From the NCBI RefSeq assembly GCF_003024385.1, contig NZ_PVZN01000001.1:186001-250000 (forward strand): 64,000 bases of DNA. The letters run 5' to 3'. Below are positions 1 through 7,598 of this stretch, piece after piece. The DNA comes from Pseudomonas sp. BBP2017 (GTDB lineage: Bacteria > Pseudomonadota > Gammaproteobacteria > Pseudomonadales > Pseudomonadaceae). The position numbers and the translations under genes are program-made. The stretch's first letter is position 1. Every line of letters begins with the position of its first letter. The notes beneath the pieces are model-generated. The model ran no database searches. It saw only the letters and a list, made by a program, of their open reading frames with translations, and was not told the DNA's origin.

Positions 1-912
1 ACGACGCCGGTAGCTCACCACCGAAGCATTGCTCGATGGCTTCCAGCATCACGTCGCGGACATCGTCACCACTGTAGCCGTTTGGGCTGGCCACCCAGCT
101 GATGGCCTCGCGGTCGCAGCAGTCCAGAGCGAAAGTCACGCGCAGCTTTTCGCCATCCTCACAGCGGAACTCGAAGCCATCCGAGCACCAGCGGGTGTTG
201 CTCATATCCACCGCGACACGACCCTCGTGACGCCGCGCCACGCCCGGCTGTTTGCGCCGGCGCTCAACAGAGCGTGGTCACGCATGACGCGGTAAACCCG
301 CTTCACGTTAACCGGTGGCAGAGCCTGCTGCTCATGCTGCCGACGCAACAGACCCCAGACCCGACGATAGCCATAGCTGGGCAACACGCTGACTGCCTGC
401 TTGATCTGCTCGACCAGGGCCGCATCGTTGAGCGTTCGGCGCCAACGGGGTTGCAGCCCTTGCGCGGGTTGTTTGAGTCGAGCCGTCAATTGCGAGCGCG
501 CCACACCGAGACTCTCACTGACCGATTTCACTGGTCGTCCCCGGCAACAAGGGTGAGTGCGCAATCCATTTTCGCGAGCGGGCGATCTCCACCGCTTCCT
601 TGAGGATCTCGGCCTCCATGGTCTTCTTCCCGAGCATCCGTTGCAGTTCGCGGATCTGCTTGAGGGCATCGGCCAACTCGGAAGCGGGCACCACCGCCTC
701 ACCAGCACTGACCGCCGACAGGCTGCCGTCCTGGTAGAGCTTGCGCCAGTGGAACAATTGGTTGGGATGATACCGTTGCCCCGGGCCACCACCGAGACGC
801 TTTGCCCAGGCTCCAGGCTTTCGCGCACCATGGCCAGTTTCTCCTCGACGCTCCAGCAGCGACACCGCTCCTGGCCGAGCACTTCGATGGTTTTGTCTTT
901 GCTGGTAGTCAT
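1..912 (-). pseudogene. IS3-family transposase orfA/orfB, frameshifted
   Basis: This is the transposase of the IS. OrfA begins [17 protein letters not shown] at 912. Its frame is broken near 775: the N-terminal frame runs into nonsense while the neighbouring frame continues with [15 protein letters not shown] and runs to a stop at 515. OrfB then reads [18 protein letters not shown] to about position 270, where the frame breaks again after RVMRDHALL. The DDE-core sequence resumes in a different frame and continues off the window. The OrfA/OrfB switch is normal for the family (programmed -1 frameshift), but the breaks near 775 and 270 are extra, so the gene looks dead. An alternative is sequencing error at these two sites. 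Confidence 0.75.
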
Positions 913-982
913 AAACACAGTCGTTTGCCTATCCCTTATGGTAAGGGGGAAACGGTGTCCTGTGTTTCGAGGGGGTCATTCA
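1..982 (-). mobile_element. IS3-family (IS2-group-like) insertion sequence, partial and decayed
   Basis: The minus strand encodes the two-ORF transposase layout of the IS3 family: an OrfA with helix-turn-helix and leucine-zipper-like end, then an OrfB in another frame whose catalytic core contains SPNGYSGDDVRDVML and ends at the window edge. The outer end is placed at about 982 because the minus-strand sequence there starts TGAATGACCCCC, a plausible TG-starting terminal repeat, and because an unrelated short reading frame is interrupted exactly there. The other end lies outside the window, so the terminal repeat and target duplication cannot be confirmed. The element marks the left side of the defence island. 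Confidence 0.8.
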
Positions 983-1108
983 TGTCATGGCCAGCAGGCA
1001 CTGTCGGCGATTAGCGGCCAGCGCCTGCTTCACCGCACAGACGGCCTTTTCCAAATAGTCGCGCAGCTTGTGGTAGGTATTCGATGTGCTTAGAGCCGTA
1101 TCACACAT
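980..1108 (-). pseudogene. Short ORF truncated by the IS
   Basis: A minus-strand reading frame starts at ATG 1108 (MCDTALSTSNTYHKLRDYL), continues about 42 codons and stops at a TGA (982-980) that appears to be created by the first bases of the IS. Lysine/alanine-rich helical composition suggests a real gene start rather than noise, but I do not recognise the family. A similar upstream sequence occurs at the other island edge (29497-29530), without the continuing frame. Confidence 0.35.
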
Positions 1109-1118
1109 TCAGGCCCCT
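1085..1118. repeat. Imperfect direct repeat, left copy
   Basis: About 30 bp here, containing GTATCACACATTCAGG, match 29497-29530 (TTATCACACAGTCAGG) with a few mismatches, in the same orientation. It lies outside the longer repeat at both edges, so the same segment order occurs on both sides of the cargo. Confidence 0.55.
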
Positions 1119-1288
1119 TAGCAGCCACGGTTAATGGTATCGGCTTCACCTGCGCTCTCGGGTGAAGCCCACACAAGGCTCGCGTCAACCTTGGACAAAT
1201 GAACAAGAGCATTGCGCTCAAAGGGTCAGACGCGCCCGTTCGTGACAAACGGCCCCATATGGGCACAGTCCCGGGGACTTCTGGTCAC

Positions 1289-1459
1289 CCCGCCATCGAT
1301 ATACACTGAAGCCCAAAGTGCACCACTCCGAAAGCTGTCAGAAATCTCCATTCCCGATCGCGCATCCTGCCGGGGGTATCGACGGGTATTTCTGGGGGTA
1401 CATTCATGCTTTTGCTAACCAGAAATACCGCTTTAGAGACATGTCCAGATGTTTTTTGG
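1289..1459. repeat. Island-flanking direct repeat, left copy (171 bp)
   Basis: This segment matches 29596-29766 in the same orientation, near-identical over its last ~90 bp and weaker over its first 30 bp. Inside it are GGGGGTA (1372), GGGTA (1384) and GGGGGTA (1394), spaced about 10-12 bp, the pattern of tyrosine-integrase arm-type sites. The unit TTTCTGGGGGTACATTCATG is exactly shared with the right copy. No coding function is evident. Confidence 0.8.
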
Positions 1460-1959
1460 CTTGCCTGAAAGTCTTTAAATCGCACGTCGCGGCAAGAAAT
1501 GCTTTCCTCTTAAACTAGGCGGACACCATCTCATCCAGTGGTGATCGCAATATTCTGTGACGCCTTCAGACATGCGAGGTTCACTTTCAGAGCAGCTAAA
1601 GCGGGTTGATTTCCCCGGCTAGGGCTCAGGTCTGGAGGCTCGAATCGTGCTTGCTTTCGCCCTGCTGAAAGTGGCACAGTGCCAGCCAGCGATTAGCATA
1701 GCCTCATATCTCGCAACCTGAAATCGATATACGACAGTTAAGAACAAGGATGTTTCATGCGTCAGATGATTTCACCTTGCCCAAGCTGTTTCTCCTCCGT
1801 CAGCCCCTTTCTCCACGCCTTCCCGACCGCACCGGCTGCTATGCGGCCAAATGTCCTGCGAGTCTTCGAAGTGCTTCCCGCTTTTCCAACGGATTCGTGG
1901 CGACAAGCGCGGCCAATACACCGACCTTCTCAATCCATAACTTCCAAGGAGTATCGGAC
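1460..1959. promoter_or_regulatory. Non-coding leader of the defence operon, with inverted repeats
   Basis: About 500 bp between the left repeat and the first operon gene hold no convincing gene. The only long forward frame here (from 1750) has an atypical N-terminal translation and is better explained by a downstream GTG start at 1960. Notable structures are the inverted pair CACTTTCAG (1582) / CTGAAAGTG (about 1664) and the perfect odd palindrome TGGCACAGTGCCA (1672-1684). These could bind a regulator. No clear -35/-10 pair was identified. Confidence 0.4.
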
Positions 1960-2685
1960 GTGAGCACTCCCTTCGATCCCTCGAAATTCACGGCTCCGAA
2001 AGCCAAGCCGTTACCCGTCATTCTGCTGCTCGATGTCAGCGGCAGTATGGGCGGGGAAAAGATCGACAACCTGAATGTCGCGGTGCGCGACATGCTCGAC
2101 GAGTTCCGTGGCAACGAGACCAGCGAGACCGAAATCTGGGTTTCGATCATCACGTTCGGAGAACAGGTAAAGCTGCATCAGCCCTTGGCCAGCGCCAATG
2201 GCGTTCAGTGGCAGCCACTGGCGGCCGGCGGTATGACCCCACTGGGTGTCGCGCTTGAAATGGCCAAGGCAATGATCGAAGACAAGGACGTCGTACCATC
2301 GCGCGCTTATCGTCCGACCGTGGTGCTGGTCTCGGACGGACAACCGGACAATGGCTGGAAAGGCGCATTGCGGGAATTCGTCAACGACGGACGTTCCGCG
2401 AAATGCGATCGCATGGCCATGGCAATCGGTGCGGACGCCGATAAGACCGTGCTCGGTGCATTCATCGAGGGCACGCAGCACTCACTTTACTACGCAGAGA
2501 ATGCCCGGCAGCTGAAGGGCTTCTTCAAGTACGTGTCCATGTCGGTGACCATCCGCGCCAGGTCGCAGACGCCAAACACCATACCGCCCGCGAGTTCGAT
2601 CGATGTCCAACCAGCGACCATCGGGGCCCGACAGGAGCCGATGGAGTCAACGACACCCGAAGCAGACGTCGGAGGCTACTGGTGA
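1960..2685 (+). CDS. TerY-like vWA-domain protein
   Basis: A 241-residue soluble von Willebrand factor A protein. The metal-ion-dependent adhesion site is visible as DVSGSMGG (about residue 25), with the later GGMTPLG threonine and the VSDGQPDN aspartate, so metal binding is likely. It most resembles TerY, the vWA partner of phosphatase/kinase pairs in tellurite/stress and anti-phage conflict systems. I chose GTG at 1960 because AAGGAG lies 8 nt upstream and because upstream codons (from 1750) read as non-protein. It opens the operon, and its TGA shares the A of the next ATG. Probable role: assembly or sensor subunit regulated by the downstream kinase (inference). Confidence 0.82.
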   Translation: MSTPFDPSKFTAPKAKPLPVILLLDVSGSMGGEKIDNLNVAVRDMLDEFRGNETSETEIWVSIITFGEQVKLHQPLASANGVQWQPLAAGGMTPLGVALEMAKAMIEDKDVVPSRAYRPTVVLVSDGQPDNGWKGALREFVNDGRSAKCDRMAMAIGADADKTVLGAFIEGTQHSLYYAENARQLKGFFKYVSMSVTIRARSQTPNTIPPASSIDVQPATIGARQEPMESTTPEADVGGYW

Positions 2686-2954
2686 TGGCACAGGCAATCG
2701 GGGATCCGGAAGAGCTGGAACGCTTCGCGCATGCGCTGCGGCAATTCACCGACTCGCTCAACGACAGTGTTGGCGCCCTGGGCGGCGCATTCCAGTCGCT
2801 CGGCGATACCTGGCAAGATGAGAAGCGCTCGCAGTTCGAGGAGGAGTTCAACATGCTCGTCCAACAACTCCATCAGTTCAACGCGAACGCGACGGAGCAG
2901 GTGCCCTACCTGATCACCCTGGCTTCGCGCCTGCGCGATTACCTTCAAAGCTGA
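2685..2954 (+). CDS. WXG100-like small helical protein
   Basis: An 89-residue protein of predicted helix-turn-helix hairpin form. The size, the all-helical composition and the central W-x-D turn (LGDTWQDEKRSQFEEEF, near residues 45-60) match the WXG100/ESAT-6 superfamily, the small dimeric partners and substrates of type VII secretion ATPases. The turn has WQD rather than canonical WxG, a variation seen in divergent members. ATG 2685 follows GGAGG by 9 nt; a GTG one codon upstream is an alternative. WXG100 proteins are unusual in Gram-negative bacteria, but an EccC-like ATPase is encoded four genes downstream, which supports the call. Confidence 0.7.
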   Translation: MAQAIGDPEELERFAHALRQFTDSLNDSVGALGGAFQSLGDTWQDEKRSQFEEEFNMLVQQLHQFNANATEQVPYLITLASRLRDYLQS

Positions 2955-2970
2955 GGACGTCGCAAGCGCA

Positions 2971-4281
2971 ATGGCACTCGTATCCATAGGGCAAGTGGAA
3001 AATCTCGAAGACCTCGTGCGCGACCTGCAGACCGTGCATGAGGCCCTGGAGGCATCCTGCCGTGCACAGGTTGCCCTGGCAGAGCACAAGTACGAAGACA
3101 CTCAAAATGCCTCACAGCACAGCGAGGGCTTGCTGGACGACGCCATGCAGCAGGAAGTGGACGCCAGCCATGCGTCCGAGCACGCCCAGCAGGCCGTGGA
3201 CACCGCATACGCCAGTCTCGACGCTGCCGAGAGTTCGCTGTCCAGTTGTGTCGCCCAACCGCTCGACGAAGATGGGTCGAGTCCTGATTGCTCCTGGGAA
3301 CACAACTGCGCTGACCAGGCCAGGGCCGAGGTGGACCAGGCCTGCAACGCGTTGGAGCAGGCAGGGGCCGACCTCGAACGGGCCATGGAGAACCGAATGG
3401 CGATGGAACGTCGCCTGGAAATGACCAGGCAGGCGGCCTCGATGGCTGCGCAGGCACTGGCGCAAGCGCATCAGGAGTGCAATGCACGGCTTTTCAGCGT
3501 CGGCCAGGCCATCGCTCTGGGTGTTGCACGCCTTTCTGCTGCCCAACAAGCGCTGGAGGCCTACCTCGCGACCCATCCCGTCGCTGCGAACTTCCATTCC
3601 TGGCTGAAGTGGGACCCGGTAAAACAGGGTGGCGTCGTCACACCAGATGTACTGCGGGATCGAATGAACCTGTCGGCGGAGCATCGGCAGATGCTCCAGG
3701 AGTACCTGTACGAACGAAATCCCGAGTATCGGGCGAAGGTCGACAGGTTCCGCGAGCAATGGGTTGCCGCGAAAGGCGATGTCGAGCGCAACGGGGTCGT
3801 GCGTAAGGTCCGCATCGAGCTGTGCGGCGAATTCGGTGAGCAACTGGCTCGCCACGCCCTGGCGCCACTGGGTGGTCGCATCGAGACACAAGGGCGGACG
3901 TTCGTTGGCGACAACGGCCGCTACACCAAGACCGACCTGCTGATAACCGACCTGCGTGTCCCAGTCGTACTGGGGCGTGGGCCGGGCATGGGGGCACCGG
4001 TGGGCGGCTCGCTGGCGTTGGAGGTGAAATGCGGCAAGGCCCAGTACCTCTTCGCGCAGAAGGACCACATGGTGTTCCAGGCCGAAGGACACAAGCAAGC
4101 GGATGCGCAATGCACGCTCTGCTCGCGGGACATCAAGGTCCTTTCGCCCGAGAAAGAAAAAGAATTGCGCGATGCCTTGCGCGAGGCGGGCTCGCCTCTG
4201 ATAGGCATGCTGCCGAGCAAGAACGAGATAGACCGGTCCTGTCTTGATTTCATCCGCCAGAGCCAGGAGGAACAGCCATGA
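2971..4281 (+). CDS. Coiled-coil protein with C-terminal PD-(D/E)XK-like nuclease domain
   Basis: 436 residues. Residues 1 to about 200 are Ala/Gln/Glu-rich heptad-like helices with scattered cysteines, suggesting long coiled coils. A globular C-terminal domain carries KTDLLITDL (about residue 319) and LALEVKCGKAQY (about 347), giving the D...ExK pattern of PD-(D/E)XK nucleases, followed by CTLCSRD. The layout (long helical front, small nuclease tail, next to a WXG100 gene) resembles effectors of type VII or polymorphic-toxin systems. Here it may be the DNA- or RNA-cutting effector of the operon (inference). It overlaps the next gene by 4 nt. I do not recognise a named family. Confidence 0.6.
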   Translation: MALVSIGQVENLEDLVRDLQTVHEALEASCRAQVALAEHKYEDTQNASQHSEGLLDDAMQQEVDASHASEHAQQAVDTAYASLDAAESSLSSCVAQPLDEDGSSPDCSWEHNCADQARAEVDQACNALEQAGADLERAMENRMAMERRLEMTRQAASMAAQALAQAHQECNARLFSVGQAIALGVARLSAAQQALEAYLATHPVAANFHSWLKWDPVKQGGVVTPDVLRDRMNLSAEHRQMLQEYLYERNPEYRAKVDRFREQWVAAKGDVERNGVVRKVRIELCGEFGEQLARHALAPLGGRIETQGRTFVGDNGRYTKTDLLITDLRVPVVLGRGPGMGAPVGGSLALEVKCGKAQYLFAQKDHMVFQAEGHKQADAQCTLCSRDIKVLSPEKEKELRDALREAGSPLIGMLPSKNEIDRSCLDFIRQSQEEQP

Positions 4282-4613
4282 AAGTGCGATTCGCCATAGT
4301 GGAGCCTGCCATCCTTGAACAGGTCCGGGCAGGAGTGGAACAGTTGCAACGCGCGGTCGATACCGGCGACATGGATGACGTGGACGAGGCCACGGCGCAC
4401 TTGCTGAACTTGACCGCACGCTGCCGTTCGATCGACCTGTCCGAGGAGCGGTGGCAGAGGTTCCTGAGCGAGATCAGGCGCGAGGATACGGACTTCGAAT
4501 CCCGTTACCTGCTGCCGGGCAAGCGTTGTACGTCGTTGTTTCCAGGCATCTCCACCGATGCGCATATCCTGGAAATCCCCATGGACGATGAGTCGGGAGA
4601 TGTCGATGTTTGA
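4278..4613 (+). CDS. Small acidic protein of unknown function
   Basis: 111 residues, starting at the ATGA overlap with the nuclease gene. The N-terminal 50 residues look helical (EQVRAGVEQLQRAVDTGDMD); the C-terminus is strongly acidic (MDDESGDVDV). There are no catalytic motifs, signal peptide or membrane segment. It sits between a putative nuclease and the FtsK-like ATPase, so an immunity, chaperone or adaptor role is conceivable but unproven. Confidence 0.65.
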   Translation: MKVRFAIVEPAILEQVRAGVEQLQRAVDTGDMDDVDEATAHLLNLTARCRSIDLSEERWQRFLSEIRREDTDFESRYLLPGKRCTSLFPGISTDAHILEIPMDDESGDVDV

Positions 4614-4836
4614 CGATGTCATGGGTCTGATGGCGGCCTGCGCAAACAGGTTCAACACTGGGGTGCGGGATGGATTCGGCATCTCCATCGCCAACGAAGT
4701 GCTCTCCCCGATCCAGGAGAACATCGCCTGCCTGCGGAGTTTCAACGAAGACTACCAGCGTCAGGTCACGGCCATCGACGGCATCCTCGAGGAAGCGCAA
4801 GACGTCGGAACTTCACGAGGGGAGCGTGATGTATGA
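4606..4836 (+). CDS. Small helical protein of unknown function
   Basis: 76 residues (MFDDVMGLMAACANRFNTGV...). ATG 4606 is preferred because GGGAG ends 6 nt upstream; codons further upstream overlap the previous gene out of frame. It overlaps its neighbours by 8 nt and 4 nt. The protein is mainly alpha-helical and of the size of WXG100-type partners, though without a W-x-G turn. It could be a second small partner for the ATPase (inference). Confidence 0.6.
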   Translation: MFDDVMGLMAACANRFNTGVRDGFGISIANEVLSPIQENIACLRSFNEDYQRQVTAIDGILEEAQDVGTSRGERDV

Positions 4837-7598
4837 AGGGATCGCCCGAGCATCCGGACCAAATCGTCTCCAGGGTCATGCAAGCCATCGCCGACTATCA
4901 GGAAGGCCTGGCCCGCATCGACCGTGAGTTCAATGCCGCCGCGAGCAGAAGAGAGCAAACCCTTCAGGGGCTGCGCAAAGACTTGCAAACGCCCCTGGCT
5001 GCCTCGACGGAAGAGGCCTTGCGGCGGCTGGCAGATGAAGAACGACAGACGAACGCCAGCCGCGCGCAGCGGACAACGGCCTGGCGATCGGCGTTCGTGC
5101 AGCAATGGGAAGGTATCGCCACGGACGCGATGCGTTCGGGTGAGCGGCTTCGCCGCGAACAGCCCGCGTTGACGGATCTGGTCCCTACGACATCATGGGC
5201 GGTCACAGAAATGCCTGCGCGTCTGTACCTCGGCTCCCGGCAACTGGGCTTCGAGGACCTCTGCTGTTCGACGCCAAACGCCATCCCCTTCCCGTTCTCC
5301 AGCGCCTTGGCGTTTTCCCAAGGCCACACGGGCCACGCTCAGTGGATATCCGGCCTGCTGTTGCGCTTGCTTTCTGCCCTGCCCCCGGCGCAGCTGGAGT
5401 TGACGTTCATCGATCCGCTACGACTGGGACAATCAGTCGAGCCGTTCCTGCCCCTGCTCAAGGTCGAGCAACTGGTACCGGCACAACGGGTGCTGACGCG
5501 CGCGGACGAGATCGAGACTGCGCTCGGCCGGCTGACGGATGACATCGAGGAACTGCTCCAGCATCGCTTCAATGACGAGTCCGCGAACTGGTCGGCGTAC
5601 AACGCGAAGAACCCCGACTGCCGTCTTGCGTACAAAGTGCTGGTGCTGTTCGATGCGCCAGAGCAACTGTCCGAAAAAAGTCTGTGGTTCCTCCAGCGAT
5701 TGTGCGAGAGCGGCCCGCGCTGCGGCGTCCTGCCGATCATCGCGATCAACGAGCACCGCCTGCAGGACCAGCGCTACGAGAAATTCCGCGCAACCGCAGC
5801 ACAGGCTGTCGCAGCGTTCGACGCCCTGTTCGCGACCTCGTCCGTCGCGCGCAACGGCCTTTCATCGAGCTGCAAGACTGAGCAATGGCCCAGGCAGGAA
5901 CAGCTAGGCCCCTACCTTTCGGCGCTCGCCGAAGAGTGTGCCCGGCAGGCGCGCTTCAGCCGGTCGATGAAGGATCTCTGGTCCGGTTTCTCCAAGGGCG
6001 CCACGACCTGCACAGGCTTCGACATCCCGATCGGCTGGTCAACCGCGGGCGCGCCCGCTTCCTTCGTCCTCGGTGCCACAACATCCGAACACCATGCACT
6101 GCTCGCTGGCAAGACCGGGTCAGGCAAGTCGAACCTGCTGCACGTCCTGATCCACTCCCTGTGTCAGCGCTATTCACCGGCGGAAGTCGACCTTTATCTG
6201 CTGGATTACAAGGAATCGACGGAATTCAGTGTCTATGCCGACCCGCCCCTTCCCCATGCCCGGCTGGTCGCCACGGAAAGCGATCCCGAATACGGCATCA
6301 CAGTCCTTCGCCACCTGGTGGGTGAATTGCAGAGGCGCGGGCGCATATTCAAGGAGAACAAGGTCTCTGACTTCGCCAGTTTCCGCGCCAGCACAGGTGA
6401 GCAGCTACCCAGAGTCCTCCTGGTCATCGACGAGTTCCAGGTGCTCTTCGCCGGCACACGCTCAGTGGCAGAGGCGGCAGAACAATTCCTGTCGCAACTG
6501 TTGAAGCAGGGGCGCTCATTCGGTATTCATGTCCTGCTCGCGACGCAGACTCTCAAGGGCATCAATGCCATGTCCTTGGGGAGCATCATCACCCAGTTGG
6601 GCTGCCGCATCGCCCTGGCCTGCGGCCAGGAAGATTCGGCGATGATCCTGGGCGCGAACAACTGGGCCGCGGCGGAGCTGCAGAGCCCGCCCGAGGGCAT
6701 CATCAACAATGCCAACGGGGCCAGGTCCGGCAACGTCAAGTTCCTGATACCCCTAGCAGACAGCGACACTTGCCGCGAACACATCAGCACACTGGCGCAG
6801 CATGCCTCGCGTCAGGGCATGGCGGACAAGACCCGGATCTTCAATGGCGCCCACCTGCCTGAGCCGCCTTGCGCCACTACCTACCAGAACGTCTGTTCAG
6901 GGGACGGTGCCCTGCTCCTCGGGCAACAGCTGACGTTCGACGCCGACATGCTCACGGTCCCGCTCATCCAGCGCACGGCCTTCAATGTCCTGTTCAGCGG
7001 CTATAACGATGCCATCCACGACGGTTTGCTCAACGCAACGCTGTCCAGCCTGGTGGCATCCAGCCGTTTCGACGAGATCATCTTCTTCAACGCCCGCGGC
7101 GTCACCGCGAAAGGCGAATTCACCTCAGGGACGCGCGCGCCCGGCGGTCCCGTGCAAGTGTTCGACGACATCGCGGCACTCCCGTTGCAAGCGATAGCCG
7201 ATGCCATCGGCAGTCGCCGCGTCGCCTTGATCATCGACGGTCTCGATTCGGAAAGACTGCTGCACCCACCGACCGCATTCAGGCCCCCCAAGCCGGGTGA
7301 ACCACTCGGCCCTGGCGATCTGCTCAAGCGCATTGCCGAGGATGGCCCGCGTCAGGGGGTGTTCGTATTCGCCTTCGTCGAGCGCTGGCAGCGCTGCGCA
7401 TCGACCTGCAAGGACCTCCTTTCGTACTTCGAACTGCGCCTGGGGTATTGCATGAGCGAAGATGACGCCGGCTCGCTGGTCTCCACCGGCATCGGCAAGT
7501 TCAAAGGTCTCGAAAAGCCCAACCGGGCCGTTCTGGTAAACCGAATGACCAGTGAAACGACCTGGTTCCGCCCCTACGTCGCCAAGAGTTCCCTATGA
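4833..7598 (+). CDS. FtsK/SpoIIIE-type (EccC/EssC-like) triple-domain ATPase
   Basis: 921 residues with an N-terminal helical stretch (1 to about 120) and three successive ATPase-like modules. The first (about 150-370) lacks a P-loop. The second is intact: GKTGSGKSN (about 425), LLVIDEFQ (about 529) and the LLATQ sensor. The third (about 690-921) keeps a Walker-B-like VALIIDGLD, but its P-loop region reads SGYNDAIHDG. One active module plus two degenerate ones is the organisation of type VII EccC/EssC motors, and a WXG100 gene is nearby. Unlike those, I see no transmembrane helices, so it is probably a cytosolic nucleic-acid or protein translocase. It is coupled to both neighbours by 4-nt overlaps. 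Confidence 0.8.
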   Translation: MKGSPEHPDQIVSRVMQAIADYQEGLARIDREFNAAASRREQTLQGLRKDLQTPLAASTEEALRRLADEERQTNASRAQRTTAWRSAFVQQWEGIATDAMRSGERLRREQPALTDLVPTTSWAVTEMPARLYLGSRQLGFEDLCCSTPNAIPFPFSSALAFSQGHTGHAQWISGLLLRLLSALPPAQLELTFIDPLRLGQSVEPFLPLLKVEQLVPAQRVLTRADEIETALGRLTDDIEELLQHRFNDESANWSAYNAKNPDCRLAYKVLVLFDAPEQLSEKSLWFLQRLCESGPRCGVLPIIAINEHRLQDQRYEKFRATAAQAVAAFDALFATSSVARNGLSSSCKTEQWPRQEQLGPYLSALAEECARQARFSRSMKDLWSGFSKGATTCTGFDIPIGWSTAGAPASFVLGATTSEHHALLAGKTGSGKSNLLHVLIHSLCQRYSPAEVDLYLLDYKESTEFSVYADPPLPHARLVATESDPEYGITVLRHLVGELQRRGRIFKENKVSDFASFRASTGEQLPRVLLVIDEFQVLFAGTRSVAEAAEQFLSQLLKQGRSFGIHVLLATQTLKGINAMSLGSIITQLGCRIALACGQEDSAMILGANNWAAAELQSPPEGIINNANGARSGNVKFLIPLADSDTCREHISTLAQHASRQGMADKTRIFNGAHLPEPPCATTYQNVCSGDGALLLGQQLTFDADMLTVPLIQRTAFNVLFSGYNDAIHDGLLNATLSSLVASSRFDEIIFFNARGVTAKGEFTSGTRAPGGPVQVFDDIAALPLQAIADAIGSRRVALIIDGLDSERLLHPPTAFRPPKPGEPLGPGDLLKRIAEDGPRQGVFVFAFVERWQRCASTCKDLLSYFELRLGYCMSEDDAGSLVSTGIGKFKGLEKPNRAVLVNRMTSETTWFRPYVAKSSL

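Noticed and set aside
1750..1959. A longer start for the TerY-like gene at ATG 1750
   Set aside because: The 70 extra codons translate into Pro/Arg/Ser-rich sequence without domain content, while GTG 1960 has AAGGAG at ideal spacing.
2685..7598. A functional type VII secretion system
   Set aside because: No EccB/D/E-like or other membrane components and no transmembrane segment in the ATPase; only the WXG100 and ATPase logic is shared.
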